The notes under the pieces were generated by a model. It did no database searches. It was not told the DNA's origin and saw only the letters and a list, made by a program, of their open reading frames with translations. A DNA stretch of 64,000 nt from Pseudobutyrivibrio xylanivorans (GTDB lineage Bacteria > Bacillota > Clostridia > Lachnospirales > Lachnospiraceae), in the NCBI RefSeq assembly GCF_010906925.1, contig NZ_VTVE01000003.1, positions 1 to 64,000 on the forward strand. Direction: 5' to 3'. This document shows, piece by piece, positions 27,582 through 36,944 of this stretch (its first letter is position 1; each line of letters opens with the position of its first letter). The position numbers and the translations under genes are program-made.

Positions 27582-29354
27582 ATGGCTAAGATGAAAAAGG
27601 GATTTTTGAAAAAACTAGGATGTATTCTTATTAGCGCATCTATTATTCTGACGGGCTTTACTTTCTTTGGCTCGACAACTTCAGAAGCAGAAGGTACCTG
27701 GGAAGGCAGTACCTATGTAGTTACAGATGGACATATCGAGCTAGGAGAGCTGATGGGATATGAAGACACCCTCACAGGAGTTACCTGCGATGGCAATCTT
27801 ACTATCGATGACAGTGCTCTTTCAGGATTCAATTCACTTTCAACTATAAAAGTAAATGGAAATCTTAATCTAGGTCATAGTGCATTAAAGGGCGACGAAG
27901 CATTAAGCAGCGTTTCATGTGAGAGCATGTCAGGTGCAGATGCAACTACATTCCTTGGCTGTACTAATATTGCATTTAGTATTTCTGGCGGTGATTATTA
28001 CATACACAACAAGGGACTTTATACAGGCACAAAGCTTATATATGTTCCAAGTAAGGCTGTTTCAGACAACAAATACATTATAAAAGAAGGCACAACAGTT
28101 ATCGGTGATTATGCACTTGATGATACATCAATTACTAATCTTTCATTCCAGAATAACAGTGCTTCTAGCATCCAGACTATTGGAACACATGAAAAATGGC
28201 CTACAGATGGAACACACATTAATATAACAGGTGCAGGACCTACAAGTCCTATAGTTGAGTATTTCTCACACAATTATCCAAACGTAATCTTAGACGGTGC
28301 TTCAACAACATACACAATCACAGTAAACGCTGTATGCGATGGCACTACATTTGATACATATACAACATTTAAGACAGAGGGCATCGAGCTCACTGTTAAT
28401 GCAAAATCTTATGATGGCTACACAATTAGCGGAGATTCTTCTAAGGTAATAACAGCAGATGCTGACGACACAATTAGCTTTACTTACACCAAGGATTCTC
28501 CAGGACCTACACCACCAGGTCCAGAGCCACCAGGACCTACTCCTACAACCAAGTACAATGTAACTGTTGTAGAGCAGGCGGCAGATGGCACAGTATTTAA
28601 GAACGAGACAAATCAATATGAGGCAGGTGCTACAATAAGCGCAACACCTCATGATGGCTATACAGCACAGGCTCCTACAACTTATACAGTAGTGGTAGCT
28701 GACAATCAGTCAGTTACATTTACCTACACTAAAAATGGTAGCGGTGGTGGCACCGGTGGAGGTGGTTCCGGCGGTGGCTCATCTAGCGAGAGCAGCACAC
28801 CTGCTCCTGTTGTGAAACCAGGTACTGTATCAGCTGAGGCACAGACAACAAACAAGTATCACATAACAGAGGGTGCTAACCAGACAGTAGTAGCTGGCTC
28901 AGGCCCAGTACGTATCGTATGTGATGGTCCAGTTGACAAATTTGCATATCTATTAATAGATGGCAATGAAGTAGACAAGGCAAACTACACAATGGAGTCT
29001 GGTTCTACAATCATTACTCTTACAAAAGAGTACGTAGCTAACCTTGCAAATGGTGATCATGCTGTGCAGTTCCAGTACACAGATGGTTATGCATTTACAA
29101 CACTTAAGATTACAGGCGGTACAGCAGCTACAACAACTGCTGGCAAGACAACAACCACCGTTACATACAAGGTAAGTTCAGATGGCTCAATTTCTTCAGG
29201 ACACACACAGGACAGTACTCCTAAGACAGCCGACGGATTTGATAACAGATATCTTCTTTGCCTTGCAATCTTCTTACTTGGAGCAGGCGCAATTCTTTTC
29301 AGCCGCCAGAAGAAGTTAGAAGCAATACTTGAAAGCCAGAGAGATGAGTATTAA
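27582..29354 (+). CDS. Sortase-anchored surface protein with LRR and MucBP-like domains
   Basis: A 590-residue wall protein. A signal peptide (about 1-38) is followed by a leucine-rich, BspA-like region to ~200, a MucBP-like repeat (about 245-305), a Pro-rich linker of PGP/PEP units, a second MucBP-like repeat (about 325-385), a Gly/Ser spacer and an X2-like beta domain. The C-terminus has TPKTAD near residue 547, a hydrophobic helix and a basic tail: a cell-wall sorting signal of the (S/T/N)PxTx type used by class B sortases. MucBP domains in other bacteria bind mucins. It lies 50 nt after the sortase. Confidence 0.85.
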   Translation: MAKMKKGFLKKLGCILISASIILTGFTFFGSTTSEAEGTWEGSTYVVTDGHIELGELMGYEDTLTGVTCDGNLTIDDSALSGFNSLSTIKVNGNLNLGHSALKGDEALSSVSCESMSGADATTFLGCTNIAFSISGGDYYIHNKGLYTGTKLIYVPSKAVSDNKYIIKEGTTVIGDYALDDTSITNLSFQNNSASSIQTIGTHEKWPTDGTHINITGAGPTSPIVEYFSHNYPNVILDGASTTYTITVNAVCDGTTFDTYTTFKTEGIELTVNAKSYDGYTISGDSSKVITADADDTISFTYTKDSPGPTPPGPEPPGPTPTTKYNVTVVEQAADGTVFKNETNQYEAGATISATPHDGYTAQAPTTYTVVVADNQSVTFTYTKNGSGGGTGGGGSGGGSSSESSTPAPVVKPGTVSAEAQTTNKYHITEGANQTVVAGSGPVRIVCDGPVDKFAYLLIDGNEVDKANYTMESGSTIITLTKEYVANLANGDHAVQFQYTDGYAFTTLKITGGTAATTTAGKTTTTVTYKVSSDGSISSGHTQDSTPKTADGFDNRYLLCLAIFLLGAGAILFSRQKKLEAILESQRDEY

Positions 29355-29366
29355 ACAGGTGGAAAA

Positions 29367-30014
29367 ATGATTATTGAAACTATTATTTATGTGGCATTAA
29401 TAATTGGATTATTTATGGTATGTGATAATAGCTTATCAAGGAGGTACTATGTCCCATTTAAGGTGGTATGTAGTGCCTCCTTTTTGGCTATTCTATTCAT
29501 TAACCATTACTTTTCAGAGAAGCTGACAATGATGATGTGGGCTCTTTTTGCATGCTTTGTAGGTGATATTCTAATGGGTCTCTACAACACCTACACCCGA
29601 AAGGAGTTTATGATACTTGGCATTATATCCTTTATGATAGGTCACGTTGGTCTATTAAACTATATGTGCCGAATTACAGACAGAACTAGTGCCCTAATCT
29701 ACATTCTGCCTTGTATATCATGTGTCTTACTGGCATGGCTGAGAAGCCACTTTAGGCTCCATATGGGAAGTTTATTCGTGCCATGCCTAATCTACTGCTA
29801 CTTCATCACTACCATGACGCTAAAGGCCCTAGAATGCGGTTTACAGGGCATGTTATGGCTTGCCATTGCCGGAATCCTCTTTTGGATTAGCGACTTCACA
29901 ATCATATTCCTATATTTCTATCACTACAGAAGCAAATCAATCAAGCGCATAGTCCACTTCATAAATCTAGCCACATACTATGCAGCCATCTTACTATTTA
30001 TATTTAGCTTATAA
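29367..30014 (+). CDS. YhhN-like integral membrane protein
   Basis: A 215-residue polytopic protein with about eight hydrophobic helices. The pattern of a buried GD in helix 3 (CFVGDILMGL), a conserved FMIGHVGLL helix, WISDFTI and a terminal TYYAAILLF helix fits the YhhN/TMEM86 family. Eukaryotic members act as lysoplasmalogenases; the bacterial role is not settled. It starts 12 nt after the surface-protein gene, so it is probably co-transcribed with it. A link to plasmalogen lipids, which some Lachnospiraceae contain, is inference. Confidence 0.72.
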   Translation: MIIETIIYVALIIGLFMVCDNSLSRRYYVPFKVVCSASFLAILFINHYFSEKLTMMMWALFACFVGDILMGLYNTYTRKEFMILGIISFMIGHVGLLNYMCRITDRTSALIYILPCISCVLLAWLRSHFRLHMGSLFVPCLIYCYFITTMTLKALECGLQGMLWLAIAGILFWISDFTIIFLYFYHYRSKSIKRIVHFINLATYYAAILLFIFSL

Positions 30015-30022
30015 CCCATTTA

Positions 30023-30750
30023 TTCACAGCGCCAAGTAGGCTAAAAGCCCTGCCCAGGCCCGCCACCGGGGTGTGGAAACAATTTTGCGAATATTATAGT
30101 TTTTCAATATGCAAAGAGTGAACATCTAGCATGCGTCTTTTTAAGGGGTTAAAATGCAGCCAAGGAAAGCTGCATTTTAATCCTCCTTCGGAGGACAGCA
30201 CATTTAAATAAATGTGCTGCTAGTACAGAAATGATTAAGCTTGATGCTTAATCATTTCTTATACATTGTTTTCAAAAATGTAGGCTACCCGTGCGGACAC
30301 ATAATTAATTTTAATGGCAGTTGTATAAAATGATTCTTAAGAGGGTGTTATGGGCTCATGATACATTCACTAAGAAAAATTAAAAAGCAGGTTTTGTATA
30401 TATATGCACCGTGGCACATTCGACATCGTGTCTCAGCGTGACCACTGCTGCCGCCATCCTAGCGGCAGCTGCAAATATATTACAAAACCTGCTTTATATT
30501 TTTCTAAGTTCATTCCAAAATCGCCCATAACACCCTCAGAACCATTTTTAAACTGCCATCTACGCGTACGGTGTGTCCGCACAGTAGCTACTTTTTTGAA
30601 AACTGTGGAGGCTTGAAAAAGACACATGCCTATAAGAGATGTGAACTTTGCATATATGAAAAACATAATATTCATGCAAGGTTTCCACACCCCGGTGGCG
30701 GGCCCAGGCAGGGCGGGGCAGGGTAATAAAAAGCATAAGGGCGCTGTGAA
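30023..30750 (-). repeat. Giant palindromic structured element, copy 2
   Basis: A 728-bp non-coding palindrome in opposite orientation to the copy at 14238-14960. The ends TTCACAGCGCC (30023-30033) and GGCGCTGTGAA (30740-30750) pair. A 34-bp GC-rich stem (30047-30080 with 30681-30714) has only two mismatches, yet its sequence is unlike the corresponding stem of the first copy. The branched core at 30387-30492 is nearly identical to that copy read on the other strand. The left arm carries an extra ~112 nt of four hairpins. It fills the gap between two convergent genes, and I find no protein-coding signal in it. Confidence 0.85.
30147..30258. other. Four-hairpin array inserted in the arm of palindromic copy 2
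   Basis: Four perfect stem-loops stand in a row: TTAAAATGCAGC with its complement (30149-30180), TCCTCC/GGAGGA (30181-30195), CAGCACATTT with its complement (30196-30219), and a 13-bp stem starting GAAATGATTAAGC (30228-30258). There is no counterpart in the opposite arm or in the copy at 14238-14960, so this is a lineage-specific insertion or an extra RNA domain. Confidence 0.8.
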
Positions 30751-30767
30751 AGAAGAGTTATAGCAAA

Positions 30768-30796
30768 TAAAAAACTCCCAGGGGATGCCTGGGAGT
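30768..30796 (-). terminator. Terminator of the LTA-synthase-like gene
   Basis: A perfect 9-bp stem ACTCCCAGG/CCTGGGAGT with a 5-nt loop. The A-run to its left reads as a T-run on the minus strand. Confidence 0.85.
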
Positions 30797-30803
30797 ATGT
30801 GGC

Positions 30804-33050
30804 TTAGTTGTCGGCGCTTTCTTCCTCTTCGTCTTCTTCGGTGACGATGTCTTCCTCTGCGTAGCTTGGGTCTACAACCACGTATTTGTTGGATTCTCTA
30901 AATACGGTGTCGGAGCTACCCATCTGGCATACGGTGATTATGTCGCCGTTTTTAACATCTGAGGCCTTGATTGAAAGAACCTGGCCTGATTCGTATTTGG
31001 TAGGTACCTGTTCGCCGTTGACAAATACCTTGGACCATTTAGTAAATTGCTCACCGTAAATGTGGTATCTGCCATTGAAGAAGTAGGCCTTATCAATTGT
31101 GACATCAAGTACACCCATTTCGATTTCGGTCGGCTTATATGAGGTACCGTATTTGTAGGTGTAGCGGTTACCATACATGATGTCGTATTGGAGTAAACGC
31201 AAATCATTCATGTAGTCGCCTGTGCCGTATTTCTTGCCCTCGGCCATAACACGCTGGTGATATGCGTTGATGTTGCCGTTGTGAATACCAAGTCTGTTAA
31301 GGTACTCAGAAATAAGCTGGTATGTAGTGAGGTCCTTGTCCTCTTTTGGCATACCGAAGTTGTTCCATGTGAAGTATTTTGTCTGATAGAGGTCTCCTGT
31401 AGCGACTTCATCCTCTGTAAGTCCCATAGTAGGGAGGTGATCTCCGAACATGATAACAAGTGTGTCCTCGCCTCTGGAATCAAGAGCATCAATGTACTGC
31501 TTAAGGAAATCATCTACGTTGTAAATACGGTTTACGTAGTATTCCCAAGCGTAATTCTCGCCCTCTGTTTTGCCGTTGGCCTTAACTTTGATAGCTGGAT
31601 CAGTCTCTACTGGGTAAGTAGGGTAAGAACCGTGACCTTCTACTGTGATTGTGTAAACAAAATCGCTACCATCAGTTGAATCCATGGCATCCATTGTGCC
31701 TCCGATGAGAATGTCATCAGTTGGCCAGTTGCCAAGTGGAGTGTATTCTGTAATATCAAGCATTTCCTTAGAAGAGAATGTATCAAATCCCATCATAGAA
31801 AATGCGTTAGCTCTAGAGTAGAAGTTACCACCATTGTTGTGGACAATGTGTGTGGCATAGCCATCATCGTGAAGTACGTCGGCATAGCTTTCTACGTCAG
31901 TTTCCTTAAGGATAGTCTTCTGTGGGTACTCACCTGGGCCAAAGAAGTTGCAGCTAAGGCCTGTGAGAATCTCAAACTCAGAGTTACATGTACCAGCACC
32001 AACAACAGGAACAATACAGTGACCTGTCGAGTAGTTGTCCTCGAGATAGTGAACGAAAGGAATTGGATCTTCGCTTGTCTCAAGGAATTCACACTCAGAC
32101 ACATCATAGAATGACTCGAGGAGCATAACAACGATATTAGGCTTATTGTCACCAGTGTCGATTTCTGTGACTGTAAGATTGCCATCTGACTGACCATCCT
32201 CGCCAGCAATATCGTATGTTGTAGTCTGGATTGAATCCACGTAAGCTTGGTCAGCTTCGATGATGGATTTAATCTTTGAGTCTGAATAACCAAATGGTCT
32301 GTTCATACCTCTATCAAGTACCGAGGTAGAAAAACCATACAAATAACCGTAATCAAGATAACCCTGTGAAAGGTTGCCAAAGTATGAAGTCATAACACCA
32401 GAGCTTCTAAGGAAGATGGTAGTAGGATAAAGAGATATGAAAAGTGCAATTACAAGCACAAGTCTCTGCCAGAAAGGCTTCACATCTTTTTTCTTTGGAC
32501 CAAACTTTGCGTAAATAACTAATATAATAATGTAGATGATAAGCGCAATAATGGAAATGATTGCTTGTGTTGCTGAAAAGTAATTGCTATCTTGCATAGT
32601 CAGCAAATCGCTTATCATATAAAGGTCGGTGTAACCAAAAGGCGATACACGGTTTAGTAGGATAATACAGTTAATAATACCGAGTATTATAAATATCATA
32701 CTGATAAATAGTCGCCACCAGCCCCTGCGTCTACTGAGGAATACAATGCTAAGTGCAACGAATATACAGTAGGAATTAAATAGGAAAGGACCGGTGTGAT
32801 CTATTACGAAACCACAGGCCTGAACCAATGAGTGCCTTGATAGCCACTCCATAATAAATACAAGTAACATAGAAAGTGGAATGTGCATCCAAAATGCATA
32901 GTCAGTCCACAGTTTTATCCAACCTTTATGAAATTTTGAATCGAAGTACCATTTGGCTGCCTTTGAATTAGCAAGGGCAACAAACGGCTTTTTTATTATC
33001 TGACGTCCTTGTTTAAAAAAGGCGCCGATTTTGCCAAAAATCTTTTTCAT
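30804..33050 (-). CDS. LTA-synthase-family membrane sulfatase/phosphoglycerol transferase
   Basis: A 748-residue protein with a basic N-terminus, about five membrane helices (roughly residues 45-225) and an extracellular alkaline-phosphatase-fold domain. The LtaS-type sites are seen: LLESF (metal-binding Glu), GAGTCNSEF with the catalytic Thr, EGHGSYP with His, and MFGDHLPT with Asp-His. Such enzymes transfer glycerol phosphate from phosphatidylglycerol to lipoteichoic acid or other glycans. A C-terminal beta-rich domain and an acidic tail of ~20 residues are additions. GGAGGG precedes the ATG. It is divergent from the membrane-anchored protein gene at 33147. Confidence 0.87.
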   Translation of the reverse strand: MKKIFGKIGAFFKQGRQIIKKPFVALANSKAAKWYFDSKFHKGWIKLWTDYAFWMHIPLSMLLVFIMEWLSRHSLVQACGFVIDHTGPFLFNSYCIFVALSIVFLSRRRGWWRLFISMIFIILGIINCIILLNRVSPFGYTDLYMISDLLTMQDSNYFSATQAIISIIALIIYIIILVIYAKFGPKKKDVKPFWQRLVLVIALFISLYPTTIFLRSSGVMTSYFGNLSQGYLDYGYLYGFSTSVLDRGMNRPFGYSDSKIKSIIEADQAYVDSIQTTTYDIAGEDGQSDGNLTVTEIDTGDNKPNIVVMLLESFYDVSECEFLETSEDPIPFVHYLEDNYSTGHCIVPVVGAGTCNSEFEILTGLSCNFFGPGEYPQKTILKETDVESYADVLHDDGYATHIVHNNGGNFYSRANAFSMMGFDTFSSKEMLDITEYTPLGNWPTDDILIGGTMDAMDSTDGSDFVYTITVEGHGSYPTYPVETDPAIKVKANGKTEGENYAWEYYVNRIYNVDDFLKQYIDALDSRGEDTLVIMFGDHLPTMGLTEDEVATGDLYQTKYFTWNNFGMPKEDKDLTTYQLISEYLNRLGIHNGNINAYHQRVMAEGKKYGTGDYMNDLRLLQYDIMYGNRYTYKYGTSYKPTEIEMGVLDVTIDKAYFFNGRYHIYGEQFTKWSKVFVNGEQVPTKYESGQVLSIKASDVKNGDIITVCQMGSSDTVFRESNKYVVVDPSYAEEDIVTEEDEEEESADN

Positions 33051-33146
33051 GAGCCCTCCGATTATGTTAAACTTATCTTTGAAACATAATCCAACGGATT
33101 ATAACACTTTATTATTTATTAGGCAAGAAAGCGAGATTCGTTTTAA

Positions 33147-35699
33147 ATGAAGCTTCAATTTCACAAGAAGGGTATACCTACAAATATTCTCAAGAGAATG
33201 GCAGTGCTATTTGTGGTATTTATCATTTCTGTAGTTTTTTTTGAAATAATAACAAATATATCAGAAAGCGTTAAAGTTAGTAAGCAATCAGATGCAACGC
33301 TTCCTATAGTATCTATCAACTTTTTAGGCGATGCATCAACAGAGCTACATGGCTATGTTAATGAGATGGACCCTGCTTATATGAGAGATGCCATTATTCC
33401 TCTTGATAGCGAGAGAAATGTTAACATATCTATCCAGTGCAAGGATTTTGACGTGGATTCGTTAGAGTACGCTATTTTATCTCTTGACACTCAGAGAAAT
33501 ATTTCAAAAAACAAGCTAAATTTCAATAAAAAAGGTGACATAATTACAGCTAGCTTTCAGGCTGAGAACCTTATTGAGAAAAATGAAGAGTACCTTCTTG
33601 TTTTAACAATTAAAAATGACGAACGTGAAGTATACTATTACACCAGAATTATGCAGCCTGAGGGATGCAATGAAGAAGATATATTGGATTTTGCCCAGTA
33701 TTTCCACAAAACAGCACTTTCCGATGATGCTGGCGACCTGGCTACATATATAGAGCCTGATCCATATACAACTAGTGAGGATTTAAGCCATGTAACCATT
33801 AATTCATCTTTGTCGCAGGTTGCATATGGTACCTTTGATGGCAAACAGGTGGGAGATGTAAGGGTATCGCTTACGGATATCAGTACCAATTACATAACGT
33901 TGACATTTAACTACTTGCTCACTAGAAAAAATGATGATAAAAGCGAGTATTATACCTGTTCAGAAGATTTCAGAATTAGATATACAGCGGACAGAATATA
34001 TTTACTTGCCTATGACAGAACTATGGAGCAGTTGTTAGATGAGGATTCTGTTGTTATCAAGAATAATCTTTTGAATATAGGTATTACAGATCCAAATGTA
34101 CAATATCTCTCTAATGAGACAGGTACAATCGTATCATTTGTACAAAATGGTAGTTTGTATGAGTACAATCAGACTGACCGTAAGATGAAGGAGATATTTA
34201 CTTTTGTAGATAACCCAACAGATTCTAGACTTACATATGACCAGCATCAGGTACTTCTTTTAAATATAGATGAATCAGGAACAATGGATTATGTGGTTTA
34301 TGGATACATGAATTCAGGAAACCACGAGGGTCAGTGTGGAATCAATCTATTCCATTATGATGCTATAAACGATGTCTCTACGGAGCAGGTATTTATCACT
34401 ACTTCAAGCTCATATCAGATACTGAACGCTAATTTCTCAGAGCTACTGTACGAGACTGCAGATAATGATTTTTACATCATGGTAAATGGTACATTGCTTT
34501 ACATGTCCCTTAATGAGCTTACAACCAAAGAGCTTATGACTGGTCTTGACGATGCTCAGTATGCCGTATCTGGCTCAAGAAGATATTTAGCATGGATGGA
34601 TGAAGCCACAGTGGCTGAAGTAATCCACATTATGGATTTGGAGACTGGCTCAAGTTTTGATATAAAAGCTAATGAAGGTGAGGTTCTTAAGCCTCTTGCA
34701 TTTATAGAAGATGACTTTATTTATGGAGCAGTTAAAAAGAATGACATTATGGTGGATGGTGCAGGATCTACTATCTATCCAATGTACAAGCTAACTATCT
34801 CCGGTATCTCTACAGGCAAAGCATATGAGCAAAAGACTTATCAAAAGAGTGGTTACTATATTAATAATATAGATTTACAGTCATATACAATTTATCTGGA
34901 CCGAATCAAGATAGATGCTGATGGAACAATTCTTCCCGTAGAGGAAGACACTATTAAAAATAGTGTAGGTGAGCAAAACAAGGCAGTTCCAATTAACACA
35001 GCCATGGATGATGTAAAACAGCAGGTTGTGATATTTAGTATGACTCCATTGGAGGAAGATGAAAAACTTGGAAAAGTAGATTACGAAATGACTGGTCTTG
35101 TGCTTGCTGATGAAAGCAGAACTGTTTCTGTAGCATCGGCAACTAGCTCAACACAGTACTTTGTATATGTAGGAAGTAAGGTATCACTGGCCACAGATGA
35201 TTTGATATCTGCTATAGCAGAGGCAGATGCTAATATGGGTATCGTACTTGATAACGAGCCTAAATATGTATGGAAACGTGGCCGCAAGTCATACCAGAAC
35301 ACAATTACAGGTATAGCAGTTGGTTCTAGTGATTCCGAGGCTAGTGGAATGGCAAGAGCACTTTCGGCGATGCTGGTTCATGAAGGCGAAAATGTCCAGG
35401 TTCATAACCTCATAGAATCAGGAGAGACTCCTATTTCAATACTTTCAAGGACATTGAAGGGATATGACATACTAGACCTTACAGGAGCATCATTAACCCA
35501 GGTTCTCTACTATGTAAACCTAGGAAATCCGGTATATGCTTACACCGGTGATGACACAGCAGTCTTAATTGTTGGATATGATGCAGCTAACATTATTTAC
35601 TTTGATCCTATGACCAATACAAACTCAAAGATGGGATTAAGTGATGCACAAGAATATTTTGAAACATACGGAAATGTATTCGTAAGTTACATAAATTAA
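33147..35699 (+). CDS. Large membrane-anchored extracellular protein with degenerate C39-like domain
   Basis: An 850-residue protein with one N-terminal membrane helix (about residues 15-37) and a large extracellular part. The middle (about 200-640) has beta-propeller-like or WD-like spacing but no motif I can name. The last ~130 residues follow the C39-like peptidase layout: a helix GMARALSAML where CGPA..M would stand, then GNPVYAY, TAVLIVGYD and YFDPM. The expected Cys and His appear as non-catalytic residues, so it is probably a pseudo-peptidase or peptide-binding domain. Function is unknown. It shares a divergent promoter region with the LTA-synthase-like gene. Confidence 0.7.
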   Translation: MKLQFHKKGIPTNILKRMAVLFVVFIISVVFFEIITNISESVKVSKQSDATLPIVSINFLGDASTELHGYVNEMDPAYMRDAIIPLDSERNVNISIQCKDFDVDSLEYAILSLDTQRNISKNKLNFNKKGDIITASFQAENLIEKNEEYLLVLTIKNDEREVYYYTRIMQPEGCNEEDILDFAQYFHKTALSDDAGDLATYIEPDPYTTSEDLSHVTINSSLSQVAYGTFDGKQVGDVRVSLTDISTNYITLTFNYLLTRKNDDKSEYYTCSEDFRIRYTADRIYLLAYDRTMEQLLDEDSVVIKNNLLNIGITDPNVQYLSNETGTIVSFVQNGSLYEYNQTDRKMKEIFTFVDNPTDSRLTYDQHQVLLLNIDESGTMDYVVYGYMNSGNHEGQCGINLFHYDAINDVSTEQVFITTSSSYQILNANFSELLYETADNDFYIMVNGTLLYMSLNELTTKELMTGLDDAQYAVSGSRRYLAWMDEATVAEVIHIMDLETGSSFDIKANEGEVLKPLAFIEDDFIYGAVKKNDIMVDGAGSTIYPMYKLTISGISTGKAYEQKTYQKSGYYINNIDLQSYTIYLDRIKIDADGTILPVEEDTIKNSVGEQNKAVPINTAMDDVKQQVVIFSMTPLEEDEKLGKVDYEMTGLVLADESRTVSVASATSSTQYFVYVGSKVSLATDDLISAIAEADANMGIVLDNEPKYVWKRGRKSYQNTITGIAVGSSDSEASGMARALSAMLVHEGENVQVHNLIESGETPISILSRTLKGYDILDLTGASLTQVLYYVNLGNPVYAYTGDDTAVLIVGYDAANIIYFDPMTNTNSKMGLSDAQEYFETYGNVFVSYIN

Positions 35700-35712
35700 T
35701 AAGATAAAATAA

Positions 35713-35740
35713 AAGGCCTGGTTCGAAAGAACCAGGCCTT
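35713..35740. terminator. Bidirectional terminator between convergent genes
   Basis: A perfect 12-bp stem AAGGCCTGGTTC with its complement and a GAAA tetraloop. It serves the 850-residue protein gene and the convergent PRPP synthetase gene. Confidence 0.9.
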
Positions 35741-35744
35741 GATT

Positions 35745-36923
35745 TTAATATTCGCCAGCTTTGTACCTGTTGATAAGCTTTTCGATACGTCCATAAGGAT
35801 TGAGAAGCTCTGAGATTGAGCAGTCATGATTAAGAGTATCGATGATATATGCGATGTACTTAGACATGTCACACTTAATAAAGTAGTCTCTGTCCTGAAT
35901 CTCCTGTGGGAGATATGTAAGGTTTGTAGTAACCACCTTGTAGATGATGCCGTCAGCAACTGCCTGATCGAACTTGTCCATTCCGTTTGTGAAAAGACCA
36001 AATGTTGCAACTACGAAGATGCGGTTAGCATTACGCTTTTTAAGCTCTGTAGCTACATCAATCATAGACTCGCCTGAAGAAATCATATCATCTACGATGA
36101 TAACGTCCTTACCTGCTACATCGTTACCTAAGAACTCATGAGCAACGATTGGATTACGTCCGTCAACAATGCGGCTGTAATCACGACGCTTGTAAAACAT
36201 ACCAACATTAACACCAAGTACTGATGCCATGTATACAGCTCTCTTTGTACCGCCCTCATCTGGTGAGATGATCATAAGGTGGTCATTATCAAGAGTTAAA
36301 TCCTTGCAGTTCTTAAGGATGCCCTTAAGGAACTGATATGTAGGAGAAACAGTCTCAAAGCTGTATAAAGGAATAGCATTCTGAACACGTGGGTCGTGAG
36401 CATCAAATGTGATGATGTTATCAACACCCATGTGGATAAGCTCCTGAAGAGCCATAGCACAGTCAAGAGACTCGCGTCCGCTACGACGATGCTGTCTTCC
36501 CTCATAGAGGAAAGGAATAATAACAGTGATACGCTTAGCCTTGCCCATTGCAGCTGCAATGATACGCTTTAAGTCACAGTAGATATCGTCTGGACTCATG
36601 TGGTTCTCATGACCACATACAGTGTAAGTAAGGCTATAATTAGTAACATCAACAAGAATGTATAAATCAAGTCCACGGACAGATTGATTTATAACACCCT
36701 TACCCTCGCCTGAACCGAAACGAGGACACTCTGCGTCTACGATGTAAGAATCGCTGCGATAACCAGCAAGTGTAATAATAGACTGGTCGCTCTTGCGCTC
36801 CTGTCTCCACTGAAGGAGATAGTCGTTAACCTTCTCAGCAATCTTTGAACAGCTCTTGTGAGGAATTAATCCTAACTCAGCCATTGGGGGTGTGTTTTCC
36901 AACACGATTTCATTGTTTGGCAT
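35745..36923 (-). CDS. prs: Ribose-phosphate pyrophosphokinase (PRPP synthetase), long form
   Basis: A 392-residue enzyme making PRPP from ribose 5-phosphate and ATP for nucleotide, His and NAD synthesis. The PRPP-loop VIIVDDMISSGES (about residues 275-287), RRSGRESLDCAMALQ and the FDAHDPRVQ metal-binding region are visible. It is about 75 residues longer than the classical ~315-residue enzymes, with extra sequence at the N-terminus and within the domains, a form seen in Lachnospiraceae. GGAG lies 6 nt before the ATG. It follows the helicase-loader gene on the same strand after 21 nt. Confidence 0.88.
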   Translation of the reverse strand: MPNNEIVLENTPPMAELGLIPHKSCSKIAEKVNDYLLQWRQERKSDQSIITLAGYRSDSYIVDAECPRFGSGEGKGVINQSVRGLDLYILVDVTNYSLTYTVCGHENHMSPDDIYCDLKRIIAAAMGKAKRITVIIPFLYEGRQHRRSGRESLDCAMALQELIHMGVDNIITFDAHDPRVQNAIPLYSFETVSPTYQFLKGILKNCKDLTLDNDHLMIISPDEGGTKRAVYMASVLGVNVGMFYKRRDYSRIVDGRNPIVAHEFLGNDVAGKDVIIVDDMISSGESMIDVATELKKRNANRIFVVATFGLFTNGMDKFDQAVADGIIYKVVTTNLTYLPQEIQDRDYFIKCDMSKYIAYIIDTLNHDCSISELLNPYGRIEKLINRYKAGEY

Positions 36924-36944
36924 GTTTTGCTCCTTGAATAATAT

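Noticed and set aside
30404-30616. Open frame in palindromic copy 2 sharing its first ~40 residues with a frame in copy 1 (14431-14625, minus)
   Set aside because: The shared part is the structured core read by chance in the same frame; the frames diverge completely after residue 40 through small indels, there is no ribosome site, and the DNA is conserved for pairing rather than coding.
30023-30750. Element as an insertion sequence with transposase or a composite transposon
   Set aside because: No transposase gene is present in or near either copy, and no clear target duplication is seen at the ends.
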